Shown piece after piece: positions 6,698 through 15,177 of a stretch of 43,396 nucleotides of DNA. The position numbers and the translations under genes are program-made. Every line of letters begins with the position of its first letter. The stretch's first letter is position 1. This DNA comes from Candidatus Enterousia avistercoris. GTDB taxonomy: Bacteria > Pseudomonadota > Alphaproteobacteria > Rs-D84. The stretch lies in NCBI GenBank assembly GCA_017694255.1, contig JADINC010000049.1:1-43396 (forward strand), in the 5' to 3' direction. The notes under the pieces were generated by a model. That model worked only from the letters and a program-made list of their open reading frames with translations. It did not search any database and was not told the DNA's origin.

Positions 6698-8284
6698 ATG
6701 GTAAAAAATATATATGAAATGCTGCACCAGGTATGCAGTCAAAACAAAGATCGTATATTTTTTGTACGACAGAATGAAACATATGCTGACTTGTTGCGTC
6801 GCGTTAAACAGCGTGCGGTGCTGTTGGCAAAGAAATTCGGGATAAAGCGTGGTGATACGGTTGCGATTTTGTCGGGTAATACCCCAGAATTTATAAAATC
6901 GTATTTCGCCATCACGTCCCAGGGTGCACGTGTTTTGATGTTGGATACTGGGTTGAACAAATCAGAACATTTAAATATGATGCGTCGCACGAATTGTAAA
7001 TTGGCATTGGCCCAGCGTGAATATTTTGTTGATGGTGGGCCCAAAATGTATGATATCGAATCTATGGATGATACTGATGCGCGCGAATTCGTGGCTGCAC
7101 CAGCCGTGCCAGATGATATCGCCATGCTGTCATTTACATCGGGGTCGACTGGTAATCCAAAGGTTGTCGGTTTAACCCATGGGAATATAATATCGCTGGG
7201 CAATGGTGCGTTGTTTTACAGTCCGGTGATTCATCCAGGATATACATTCTATGGATTTTTACCGCTGTACCATATATATGGTGTAGTGATTAACATTATT
7301 GCACCATTGGTGTTGCGCGGAAAACTGCTGCTACAGCCTGTATTAAATCCACGTGAATTTATGGCAGATTTTAAAAAATATCGGCCAGAGGTTATACCAG
7401 CTGTTCCGCGCATCTGGGAAACGTTTTACAAGAAAATTATCGCAACCGCCAAAGAAAAACACGTTTATACATTAATGCGCGTCGTTATATCAATGCGCCA
7501 TGTTTTGCGTGCGATTGGATTGGGGGCAATTGTGAACAAGGTTGTTAAACCTGTTCATGATTTATTTGGCGGTAATACGCGTGTTTTGGTATCTGCGGGC
7601 GCAACGTTAAAGCCAACCATCCGCAAATTTTTTGAACGATTGGGTTTTGTTGTGGGTGATTGTTATGGACTGACCGAAACAACAGGGCCGGCGAATTTTA
7701 ACTTTGCGTTTCGCATGCCGGATGGTTCAATGCATTACGCAGGTCCATTGCCTGGGAATGAAATTGAAATTCATAATCCTGACAAACATGGAATTGGCGA
7801 AATCTGGGTTCGTGGGAATTTGGTTATGCCCGGCTATGTTGATAATGATGACGCAAATGCGGCAGCATTTGAAAATGGCTGGTTCAAAACGGGCGATCTG
7901 GGGAAACTGGATCGGCGTGGGCGCCTGGTGGTCAAAGGACGCAAAAAACAAGTAATCGTTCTGGACAGTGGCAAAAACGTATATCCCGACGAACTGGAAG
8001 ATTTATATATGCAAAACAAAGACATATTGGCCGCGGCCGTATTTGAATATGTTATAAATGGGAAAACGGTGCCTTTTGCCGTGTTCCAGGTGTCGCCTGG
8101 GACAACCATGGCGCGTGTAATCACAATGGTCAAGGCGTCAAACCTGAAAATTGCCCCGTATAAATGGGTGCGTCATTTTGCAATAACCGAAGACGAATTG
8201 CCCCAAACATCGGCGCGCAAAATAAAACATTTTGCTGTCAAAGAATTGCTGGATGCGGGAAATTTTTCGCGTGGGGCGGCATAA
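6698..8284 (+). CDS. AMP-forming acyl-CoA synthetase / long-chain fatty acid ligase
   Basis: A 528-residue member of the ANL adenylating enzyme family. The phosphate-binding loop is LSFTSGSTGNPK (about residues 146-157), the adenine-binding motif is YGLTETTGP (about 328-336), the ribose-binding Asp lies in GWFKTGDLG, and the hinge and C-terminal catalytic lysine region are KGRKKQVIV and TSARKIKHF. It activates a carboxylic acid, most likely a fatty acid, as acyl-AMP and transfers it to CoA (or to ACP). The C-terminal domain is complete. There is no membrane anchor. A second fatty-acid enzyme, oleate hydratase, is encoded at 25.1 kb, so exogenous fatty acids may be a substrate; this is inference. 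The ribosome site is weak (AAAAGCGAAAAC). Confidence 0.85.
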   Translation: MVKNIYEMLHQVCSQNKDRIFFVRQNETYADLLRRVKQRAVLLAKKFGIKRGDTVAILSGNTPEFIKSYFAITSQGARVLMLDTGLNKSEHLNMMRRTNCKLALAQREYFVDGGPKMYDIESMDDTDAREFVAAPAVPDDIAMLSFTSGSTGNPKVVGLTHGNIISLGNGALFYSPVIHPGYTFYGFLPLYHIYGVVINIIAPLVLRGKLLLQPVLNPREFMADFKKYRPEVIPAVPRIWETFYKKIIATAKEKHVYTLMRVVISMRHVLRAIGLGAIVNKVVKPVHDLFGGNTRVLVSAGATLKPTIRKFFERLGFVVGDCYGLTETTGPANFNFAFRMPDGSMHYAGPLPGNEIEIHNPDKHGIGEIWVRGNLVMPGYVDNDDANAAAFENGWFKTGDLGKLDRRGRLVVKGRKKQVIVLDSGKNVYPDELEDLYMQNKDILAAAVFEYVINGKTVPFAVFQVSPGTTMARVITMVKASNLKIAPYKWVRHFAITEDELPQTSARKIKHFAVKELLDAGNFSRGAA

Positions 8285-8298
8285 AAAACGGCAAACGG

Positions 8299-8327
8299 TT
8301 GACAAATGGATAAAATATGTCTATATT
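8299..8327 (+). promoter_or_regulatory. Near-consensus sigma70-type promoter
   Basis: TTGACA at 8299-8304, 17 bp, TATATT at 8322-8327. It drives the uncharacterised gene at 8357 through a short leader with AAAGGGGA. Confidence 0.7.
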
Positions 8328-8356
8328 TTCTTTATAAGAGATAAAGGGGACATATT

Positions 8357-9175
8357 ATGGCATTATGGGATGACCGGCATATTCAAAGTATTATAAAGTA
8401 TAACACTTCGCGGGCCTATATTGGCGAATTTACCGCGAATGATTTGCGTGATGCCTATGTGCGTCTGCGTACCAGTTATGAAACAGAATTCCCGCTGGGC
8501 TTTACAGATGTGCGCATTGGTTTGATAAACGGTAATGTTATCTGTGATGCATTATGGAACGAAATGTCGTATAATCCGGTGCGTTTTGGGTCTTCATCGC
8601 CGTTTTTGGTTGATGGCCGTAATAATATTTATCGTTTTTGCCAAATTCGCGGTGATATTAATTCGTCGGACAAAACAGAATCTGTTTTGGCAACAATGCG
8701 TTTTAAATTGATACATTTTTTACATTGGAATTCTGACAGAAATGGTGCCTGGCGCGACGCAATGATTACAAATGCCGGCTATGTTCCTGTTGGAATGCGG
8801 GCAGACGGCCATGCAAACAGCATGTATAAACGCCTGGCAAATCTGCGCGACAGTATCAAGATTATTGCATATCAAAATGTGGCAGATTTCAAAGATATTT
8901 ATGGCCCATATCGTGCTGAAATTATTAACATGGTGAAAAAACGTCATCCAGACGGTATTCGTCCATTACGTGCCCCAAAAGTACAACCAATGGCCACCGT
9001 TTCACCGATTGCTTCACCCGCCATTGAATACGATAACGAAGAACGCGTTGACAAAGCAATGGAAAATCTGGCGATTACGATGGACAACCAGAAATATTTT
9101 TCGCCCGATGACTATGCCCAGGCCGTATCTGATTTCGAAAAATTGGCCAAAGAACGCGACCTGCACACACGATAA
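8357..9175 (+). CDS. Uncharacterised soluble protein
   Basis: A 272-residue protein that I do not recognise. It has no signal peptide or membrane segment. The first two thirds are mixed alpha/beta with many aromatic residues (for example FLHWNSDRNGAWRDA). A proline-rich linker near residues 195-220 (RPLRAPKVQPMATVSP) leads to a short acidic, helical C-terminus containing FSPDDYAQAVSDFEKL. The strong promoter and the AAAGGGGA ribosome site at 8343-8350 support real expression. It forms a single-gene unit closed by a terminator shared with the convergent gene. No function is offered. Confidence 0.7.
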   Translation: MALWDDRHIQSIIKYNTSRAYIGEFTANDLRDAYVRLRTSYETEFPLGFTDVRIGLINGNVICDALWNEMSYNPVRFGSSSPFLVDGRNNIYRFCQIRGDINSSDKTESVLATMRFKLIHFLHWNSDRNGAWRDAMITNAGYVPVGMRADGHANSMYKRLANLRDSIKIIAYQNVADFKDIYGPYRAEIINMVKKRHPDGIRPLRAPKVQPMATVSPIASPAIEYDNEERVDKAMENLAITMDNQKYFSPDDYAQAVSDFEKLAKERDLHTR

Positions 9176-9201
9176 AAAATGCGCCATCTGGCGCGTTTTT
9201 T
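9174..9201. terminator. Bidirectional intrinsic terminator
   Basis: GCGCCA / TGGCGC stem flanked by an A-run on the left and a T-run on the right, located between two convergent genes. Confidence 0.85.
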
Positions 9202-10441
9202 ATTTACATACGGCAATATATGGCACAACAGATTTCGCACTGTCTATTTCGCGGTCGCCACAATCCAAACAGTTAAATTTTCTGTTTTGTGAATGCATGC
9301 TGTCGAATGGTACGTTAAATCCCTGGATTGCGGACACATTGCTGGCATATGTGGAATTTGGGAACCCAAAATAGAATGCGCGATTTGATCCCGTGCATTC
9401 GTCTGGATCCGCAGGATAACATGCCGGGTCATTAATTTTTTCTGGGTTTGGTATACATGCCGTGGCGCACGTGTCTGGATCTGTTATCATGGTTTCACAG
9501 TCTGTGCATGACGAAGACGTTGGCACACGCAGTGTTGTTCCAATTGCGCCAAACACCGCGCCACTAACCGTGTTTTGGCATTTTTTTATATTTTGTGTTG
9601 TGTTGGGATCGGCCACACATTCCCATTCCAGTGTAGAATAGTTTAATCGTGCAATCATATTATCGGGACATGCTTTTTCAGGAAACGGGTTTACGCATTC
9701 CCATACTTCATCAACCAGCACAGCTGTTTGTTGTTCCGCGCACAGTGGTTTTTTTGATTCGTCTGCCACACATTCCATCAAATCAGAATCCCATATTGTA
9801 TCCCCACCACAGTCTGTTTTTGTATTATACCCAATACATTGCCAGCGCCCAAATCGATATGTTTTAACGGTTCCAATCGGGCAAATAACATCAGGCTGTA
9901 CCGCCGCAGAAAACACGGTATCTTCATCAGGAATTTGATATTGTGTTAAATAAACCAATTGACCATTTTCCAGATTAATTTCTTCGACAATAACCTCTGG
10001 GACGGTGCGTGCGACAGTGGTTCCGCCCGCCATAATTTTCCCATCCAGAAATATACCAAATGTGCCAGCGTCTGGGAAATCTTGTTCCAGGATTTCCAGC
10101 ATATTGTTATAATTATCCGTATCCAGTGGTTTTGAAACAGTTATTATATAACTGTACGCTGGTTTTTTATTTCCGGTGATTTCGCATTCTGTTATACGGC
10201 TGTTGTCATTCAGGCATATATATTGACTGGTTATAGAATTTTGTTCAATGCATATATCTTGGAACGATGTGCCGATTATTTGCGCATTATGCGCCGCAGA
10301 CACACATTGTGCAATTGACCGCATATCAGAACGATTGATTGCGTATTCTGTTTCTTGTTCACGAACACGCTGGCTGGGGCTGGAAATCATATAGAATCCG
10401 ACCATAAATACTGCGACCAAAATCATCATAAAAATATTCAT
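9200..10441 (-). CDS. Membrane-anchored cysteine-rich surface protein, pilin-like N-terminus
   Basis: A 413-residue protein of unknown family. Residues 2-19 are a single hydrophobic helix (MNIFMMILVAVFMVGFYM), followed by a polar helix with paired Arg/Glu residues, a layout like pilins and pseudopilins but without a leader-peptidase site that I can see. The rest is extracytoplasmic and contains about 30 cysteines. From about residue 180 it shows irregular repeats in which a C-P or C-G is followed some 15-20 residues later by W-x-C (RWQCIG, VWECVN, EWECVA), suggesting small disulfide-bonded modules. AAGGGGGAATA is a strong ribosome site. It could be a surface adhesin or pilus-tip-like protein. 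The same kind of short N-terminal anchor is seen in the membrane protein at 13.5 kb. Confidence 0.65.
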   Translation of the reverse strand: MNIFMMILVAVFMVGFYMISSPSQRVREQETEYAINRSDMRSIAQCVSAAHNAQIIGTSFQDICIEQNSITSQYICLNDNSRITECEITGNKKPAYSYIITVSKPLDTDNYNNMLEILEQDFPDAGTFGIFLDGKIMAGGTTVARTVPEVIVEEINLENGQLVYLTQYQIPDEDTVFSAAVQPDVICPIGTVKTYRFGRWQCIGYNTKTDCGGDTIWDSDLMECVADESKKPLCAEQQTAVLVDEVWECVNPFPEKACPDNMIARLNYSTLEWECVADPNTTQNIKKCQNTVSGAVFGAIGTTLRVPTSSSCTDCETMITDPDTCATACIPNPEKINDPACYPADPDECTGSNRAFYFGFPNSTYASNVSAIQGFNVPFDSMHSQNRKFNCLDCGDREIDSAKSVVPYIAVCK

Positions 10442-10450
10442 TATTCCCCC

Positions 10451-10479
10451 TTGCGCTTTATTAAAAGTCTAGGTAATAT
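10451..10479 (+). promoter_or_regulatory. Promoter of the lptE-holA-map operon
   Basis: TTGCGC at 10451-10456 and TAATAT at 10474-10479 with a 17-bp spacer; leader of about 36 bases. Confidence 0.45.
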
Positions 10480-10521
10480 AAGGATAAAAAGCAATAGGAA
10501 AACAAAAAAACTGTGTTGAAC

Positions 10522-10998
10522 ATGAAAAAATACCTTTGGTTTTTGTTGCCTTTGGCCGCGTGCGGGTTCCAGCCAATGTATACTGAACGCGATACAGATA
10601 TATACGTTGCGCCCATAAGTGGCATTAATGGTATAGATTTGCGAAATGATTTAAGTGCAAAATTTGGTGGTATGCGTGATGCCACGGCAACATATACATT
10701 AACAGTGAATTTGCACAGCCCCATCACCCGGTACAAGGCACTGGAAGCAACTGGTGACGCCACATGGCAAGAAATTGTATTAACGGCGGATTATGTATTG
10801 GCGGTTGATGATACAGAAATTGCCCGTGGTACGGAAAGTGCGTCTGAATCATATACATTTGTTCGCTATTTGGTTGCGGCGAACGCGTCATATAATAATG
10901 CCGTCCAAAATACAATTGGTGTATTAGCGGAAAAAATTGGTGCCCGCGTAATTGCCGAAACATATCGTTATGACAGTAATCACGATGATGAAAAATAA
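10522..10998 (+). CDS. lptE: LPS-assembly lipoprotein LptE
   Basis: A 158-residue outer-membrane lipoprotein. The signal peptide ends in the lipobox LAAC (Cys near residue 14), followed by GFQPMY, the typical opening of alphaproteobacterial LptE. LptE plugs the LptD barrel, which places lipopolysaccharide in the outer leaflet. The C-terminus is charged (YDSNHDDEK). The stop overlaps the holA start by one base (TAATG), and the lptE-holA order is a strong alphaproteobacterial context marker. I chose the ATG at 10522 over an in-frame GTG at 10513 because the signal peptide then starts normally with MKKYLW. No clear ribosome site is visible. Confidence 0.85.
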   Translation: MKKYLWFLLPLAACGFQPMYTERDTDIYVAPISGINGIDLRNDLSAKFGGMRDATATYTLTVNLHSPITRYKALEATGDATWQEIVLTADYVLAVDDTEIARGTESASESYTFVRYLVAANASYNNAVQNTIGVLAEKIGARVIAETYRYDSNHDDEK

Positions 10999-11987
10999 TG
11001 AAATGGAAAGAATCTGATTTTAACAGCGGTATCGATAAAATCCGTGCAGTTTTAATTTATGGCCCTGATGCAGGCCAGGTTGACGAATATTGTGATCGTG
11101 CTACAGAAAAACTGGAAATTGAAAAAGATAATTTATTTGCGCTGGATTCGGACGAACTGCGTGAAAAGCAAGACGCACTGTTCGCAGAAAGTTGCAGTCC
11201 GTCTATGTTTGGCGGCCGTAAAATGGTTATAATATCTAATGCCAGCGACAGTGATGCAAAATTAATTTCAGATTTGGTAAATCATTCTGGGTTGTGTGCG
11301 TCTGTTGTTATTACTGCGGGCGATTTACGTGCCGGTGGCGGATTGCGTTCTTTGTTCGAAGGCGCGGATAATTTGGCGGCATTGGCATGTTATACAGATG
11401 ACGCAAAAAGTTTGGCAACATTAATTCGGCGTGAATTGTCGGCAGCATCTGGGATTCAGCAAATAACGCCTGATGCCATGGCATACATGACGTCGCATTT
11501 GGGTGGGGATCGCGGGATTACGCGTGGTTTTTTGGCGAAAATTGCGCTGTATGTTGATGATAAAAAAATTGTCGAACTGGATGACGTAGAAAAATGTTTA
11601 CCAGACACCGGTGCGGCAAACACAGATGATTATTTATATTCATTAACGGCGGGCCATGTTCAGCAAACAATGGTTGCTCTGGATCGTTTATTATATGACA
11701 ATGCTGAACCTAATATGTTGTTGCGCATGTTGGATGGGCATTTCAAAAAATTGTTAACCGCCGTTGTCGAAGGGCAATTGCCGCGCCTGTTTTGGAAGGT
11801 TGCCGAAAAATTCAACCAGGCCATGAAAATATGGACTGAACCAGAAATTGTTGCGGTTTTGCGTCGGTTAAATGAACTGGAACAACAATTACGAACGACC
11901 GGCATGCCGGCGGAAATATTATTGCGCGATTTTTCGCTGAAATTGGCGATGCGTGCAATGAAACTGTCTGTTAAACGGAGAAAATAA
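10998..11987 (+). CDS. holA: DNA polymerase III delta subunit
   Basis: A 329-residue clamp-loader subunit that opens the beta sliding clamp at replication forks. The N-terminal AAA-like domain starts with IRAVLIYGPDAGQVDEY and lacks a working Walker A lysine, as expected for delta. PSMFGGRKMVII contains the conserved FGGR-type element, and the C-terminal region with LLYDNAEPNMLLRMLDGHFK matches the helical collar. Length is normal (about 340). It is co-translated with lptE and followed two bases later by map. Confidence 0.88.
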   Translation: MKWKESDFNSGIDKIRAVLIYGPDAGQVDEYCDRATEKLEIEKDNLFALDSDELREKQDALFAESCSPSMFGGRKMVIISNASDSDAKLISDLVNHSGLCASVVITAGDLRAGGGLRSLFEGADNLAALACYTDDAKSLATLIRRELSAASGIQQITPDAMAYMTSHLGGDRGITRGFLAKIALYVDDKKIVELDDVEKCLPDTGAANTDDYLYSLTAGHVQQTMVALDRLLYDNAEPNMLLRMLDGHFKKLLTAVVEGQLPRLFWKVAEKFNQAMKIWTEPEIVAVLRRLNELEQQLRTTGMPAEILLRDFSLKLAMRAMKLSVKRRK

Positions 11988-11989
11988 AA

Positions 11990-12754
11990 ATGTTATCTTC
12001 TGTATATGCACCAAAAGATTTTAAACGTCTGCGTGTGGTTGGCGATATCGTGGCACGATGCTTTGACCATATCGCGCCGCATATTCGGGCGGGAATTTCC
12101 ACGGGGGAAATAGATCGCATGGTGGCGGAATTTTTACGTGCCAATGGCGCGCGTTCATCGGACCTGGGGTACCAGGGATATCCTAAAAGCATATGTACAT
12201 CGGTTAATGATGTTATCGTGCACGGCATCCCCAGTGATGATGTTATATTGCATGATGGCGATATTGTAAATGTCGATTTAACGGCCCAGTTCAAGGGCTT
12301 TCACGGCGACGCATCGCGTATGTTTATGATTGGCAACGTTGCCCCACGTGCGCGTGAATTGGTCCAAACATGCCAAGATGCATTAAATGCGGCAATTTCA
12401 ATTTGTGCCCCGGGGGTACCGCTGTCGGAAATTGGCAAAACCATAGAATCTGTTGTTTTACCGCATGGTTTTTCTATATCGCGCGATTTTGTTGGTCACG
12501 GCATTGGCAAGGTTATGCACGACGACCCGCAAATCTATCATTTTTATGACAAGCGCTGGGACAAGGTAAAAATGGTCCCGGGTTTGGTATTTACAATTGA
12601 ACCGATGATAAATATGGGACGCCCCGAATGCCGGATTGATGCCGACGGCTGGACGGCACGCACGGTTGATGGCGGATGGTCTGCCCAGTGGGAACATACA
12701 TTGGGAATAACCGAAGATGGTGTGATAATATTTACTGAAAAAATTATTCCATAG
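11990..12754 (+). CDS. map: Methionine aminopeptidase, type I
   Basis: A 254-residue metalloprotease that removes the initiator methionine from new proteins. The five metal ligands are visible: Asp in GDIVNVDLT, Asp in HGDASRMF, His in GHGIG, Glu in TIEPM and Glu in QWEHTL. The substrate-pocket His lies in IVHGIP. There is no SH3-like N-terminal extension, so it is the bacterial type Ia form. A GGAG site within the end of holA drives translation. It is expressed with lptE and holA. Confidence 0.95.
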   Translation: MLSSVYAPKDFKRLRVVGDIVARCFDHIAPHIRAGISTGEIDRMVAEFLRANGARSSDLGYQGYPKSICTSVNDVIVHGIPSDDVILHDGDIVNVDLTAQFKGFHGDASRMFMIGNVAPRARELVQTCQDALNAAISICAPGVPLSEIGKTIESVVLPHGFSISRDFVGHGIGKVMHDDPQIYHFYDKRWDKVKMVPGLVFTIEPMINMGRPECRIDADGWTARTVDGGWSAQWEHTLGITEDGVIIFTEKIIP

Positions 12755-12773
12755 ATTCTTATGGGGGCCGCAT

Positions 12774-13460
12774 TTGAAACCGAATGATACAGATTTAAAT
12801 TTTCATGCTGGTCATCGTGAACGTTTACGCCAAAAGTTTCTGGATGGTCATTTGGCGGATTATGAAGTATTGGAATTATTATTAAGTTTTGTTATCCCGC
12901 GTTGTGATGTTCGTCCATTGGCGCGGGGTTTAGTCGCGCATTTTGGTGGTATATATGCGGTTTTAACGGCACCGATTTCTGAATTGATGGGATATAAAGG
13001 TGTCGGACGAAATACCGCGATTTTTATCAAAGCAATTGCCAGTCTGATGCAGACCAGTTGTAAATTTGAATTAACGCAATCGCCAATTTTCCATGATGAA
13101 ATAACATTGCGAAATTATTGTATATTGAAAATAGGTGGTAAAACGATAGAAGAATTTCATGTATTATATCTGGATATTAATTTGCGGTTAATTGCGGATG
13201 ATTTACATACTATCGGCACGATTGATTGGTCGCCAGTATTCCCACGTGATATATTGAAACGCGCACTGGATTTGAATGCGCGATCTGTGGTTTTATTGCA
13301 TAATCATCCAACCCCAAATACATCATTTTCTGAACCAGACGTAAAAATAACATCTGAAATCAAGAATATTTTGGCCACGTGCGATATAAATTTATACGAC
13401 CATTACCTGGTATCTGGTGGAATTGTTTATTCGGCGCGCGATTTGTTTTTGTTAAAATAA
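12774..13460 (+). CDS. radC: RadC-family JAMM protein
   Basis: A 228-residue RadC protein. The N-terminal half has the helix-hairpin-helix region (LMGYKGVGRNTAIFI). The C-terminal JAMM-like domain carries the metal motif LLHNHPTPNTSFSEPDV (HxH...SxxD), with the upstream Glu in EEFHVLYLD. The biochemical role of RadC is unsettled; it was long linked to DNA repair. The start is a TTG at 12774 with GGGGG seven bases upstream; an ATG at 12761 is out of frame. It follows map by 19 bases and its last nine bases overlap the convergent gene at 13452. Confidence 0.88.
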   Translation: MKPNDTDLNFHAGHRERLRQKFLDGHLADYEVLELLLSFVIPRCDVRPLARGLVAHFGGIYAVLTAPISELMGYKGVGRNTAIFIKAIASLMQTSCKFELTQSPIFHDEITLRNYCILKIGGKTIEEFHVLYLDINLRLIADDLHTIGTIDWSPVFPRDILKRALDLNARSVVLLHNHPTPNTSFSEPDVKITSEIKNILATCDINLYDHYLVSGGIVYSARDLFLLK

Positions 13461-14087
13461 ATCAGAAACATCACACACTGTTTTTAATTGTTGTGATGAC
13501 ACCGGGGCCAGAATGTTGTTTTCGTTAAATGCGTATATTGTACGTGTTGCCATTGTCGGTGTTTCCCACGAATCTTGCCATGGGCGCGATATTTTAATTA
13601 CACGAAAGTCTGGTTGAAATATAAATTTTATTTTTGTTAATGCGCATTCTGCACCTTCGGTTGTTCTGAATCCGTCGGGGGTTATATCAACAAATTCGCC
13701 ATCAATATTCAGTTCTATTTTATATTCATCATAGAAATGTGCTGTTCCATTTTCATTGCGATTTCGTGTAATTCTGTCGCGAATACCATCCTCGTTTATA
13801 TCTATGTCAAAAATATCCCGTTGTGCCAGTCCACTGCCAAATTCGTCCAGTTGATAGCTTTGTGAAAAGTCTGGGTTTATCAATCCGTCTGAAAATTCGC
13901 CAGGGCTTGGCACAAATGTTGGTGCGATTTCATTATCATTTGCACTGGGGGATACAACGCCATGCGTTTGTCCAAATTTTGGCATTGGGCCACCCGCCAG
14001 TATATATATCAATACACCAATTACAACCAGCATTATAATCAATAAAACATTTACAGTTATTCCACCAAATTGATGCGTTTGCTTCAT
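13452..14087 (-). CDS. Uncharacterised single-pass membrane protein
   Basis: A 211-residue protein not matched to a known family. Residues about 12-32 form a transmembrane helix (VNVLLIIMLVVIGVLIYILA). After a flexible Ser/Pro-rich linker the outer domain contains DIDINEDGIRDRITR, which looks like a calcium-binding dockerin- or FG-GAP-type loop. Two cysteines (ECALT and TVCDV) may form a disulfide. It is the last of three genes starting at 16233, with only 12 bases from the gene before it. By context it may be an accessory part of an envelope or secretion complex. Confidence 0.65.
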   Translation of the reverse strand: MKQTHQFGGITVNVLLIIMLVVIGVLIYILAGGPMPKFGQTHGVVSPSANDNEIAPTFVPSPGEFSDGLINPDFSQSYQLDEFGSGLAQRDIFDIDINEDGIRDRITRNRNENGTAHFYDEYKIELNIDGEFVDITPDGFRTTEGAECALTKIKFIFQPDFRVIKISRPWQDSWETPTMATRTIYAFNENNILAPVSSQQLKTVCDVSDLF

Positions 14088-14099
14088 GTTAAATACCCT

Positions 14100-15158
14100 T
14101 TATCCTGCGACGGTACGTCCCGGGGTCCAGCCTTCGATTTGACGTATTGCACTGGCGACACGTGCCAATTCTGCATCAGACAAATCACTCATTCTGCGAT
14201 TAATTGATAACCCGGTCAGTTGTTCTATTCGTCTGTGATATGCCGACGTATTGTTTTCTGTTGGTGGGGCATATCGGCTGATTGCCCCAGCCACAGTTAA
14301 ACGATTATAACTGTCGGTGCGCAACAGTGCGCTGATTGCGCGATTTCCTGTTTCTTCGTCTGGGAAAACGGCAAAACCGCCAGCCTCGCCAATGGCACCG
14401 GCACGTCTGGAAAATTCAGAATATCGTATATTCCCAGGATTATTGTTTCGCCATGCGCGACTGCCGCCTGTTCGGCGATATTGTGTTCCGTCCGATCCAG
14501 TATATATCACATCGCGTGATGCTGCATGTGCACGGATTGGGCGTTCTGTGCCACGTGTGTCCCGTGGCGTTTGAAGTGTTGCGGTGTCGCGGGTTGCCAC
14601 GGCGGGGGCGTGGGGCACGGCTGGATTAATTGCCGCGGATATTCCGTCTGATGATACGGATACATCCGGGACCATCGGTGTGCCCGCTCCAGACACAGGG
14701 GCACTGGCATACGGCGTGGTTGGCACCCCAGAATCATATATATTAAATTCTTCGTATAAATTATATTTGTTATTATTGCCCAGTTCCATGTTTCGCGCAT
14801 CCAGCAATTTATTTAATTCATCAAATGAAACCTGGATTGTGCGGCACCCGCGCGCGAACAAATCGTCGCCCCAAATCATGTTAACGATTGGGACGGCGGC
14901 TGATAAGGTTCCAAACATTATAATCAGATTTCGTAAATTGGTGAAAATATCGTTTTTTGCGCCACGTATCATTGATATTGCCCATCCGAACAATAACACC
15001 CCAGTGATACAGACAATCACAATCCATGCGTATTCAATGAATGTTTCAAAACTGCGCAGTATGCACGATGGATCTTCCAGATACAGATATGTACTGTCGG
15101 TTCCCAATATATGGAAACCGGAATTTTGCAACAGTCTAATAATTATATCTGTATTCAT
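14100..15158 (-). CDS. VirB2/TrbC-like membrane protein fused to a P5-like muramidase domain
   Basis: A 352-residue fusion. The N-terminal part has two transmembrane helices (about residues 38-60, YAWIVIVCITGVLLFGWAI, and 75-97, LIIMFGTLSAAVPIVNMIW), an arrangement like TrbC/VirB2 or TraL-type small secretion components. An Ala/Pro/Val/Thr-rich linker (about 145-215) leads to a C-terminal domain with RAWRNNNPGNIRYSEF, GGFAVFPDEETGNRA and ISRYAPPTENNT. This domain is annotated in phages as structural protein P5 and resembles transglycosylase/muramidase folds. A secretion system needs such an enzyme to open peptidoglycan. The same domain recurs in the gene at 16827-17570. It is the middle gene of a minus-strand operon. 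Functional assignment is inference. Confidence 0.72.
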   Translation of the reverse strand: MNTDIIIRLLQNSGFHILGTDSTYLYLEDPSCILRSFETFIEYAWIVIVCITGVLLFGWAISMIRGAKNDIFTNLRNLIIMFGTLSAAVPIVNMIWGDDLFARGCRTIQVSFDELNKLLDARNMELGNNNKYNLYEEFNIYDSGVPTTPYASAPVSGAGTPMVPDVSVSSDGISAAINPAVPHAPAVATRDTATLQTPRDTRGTERPIRAHAASRDVIYTGSDGTQYRRTGGSRAWRNNNPGNIRYSEFSRRAGAIGEAGGFAVFPDEETGNRAISALLRTDSYNRLTVAGAISRYAPPTENNTSAYHRRIEQLTGLSINRRMSDLSDAELARVASAIRQIEGWTPGRTVAG

Positions 15159-15177
15159 TGTTGTTCATTGTATGCGC

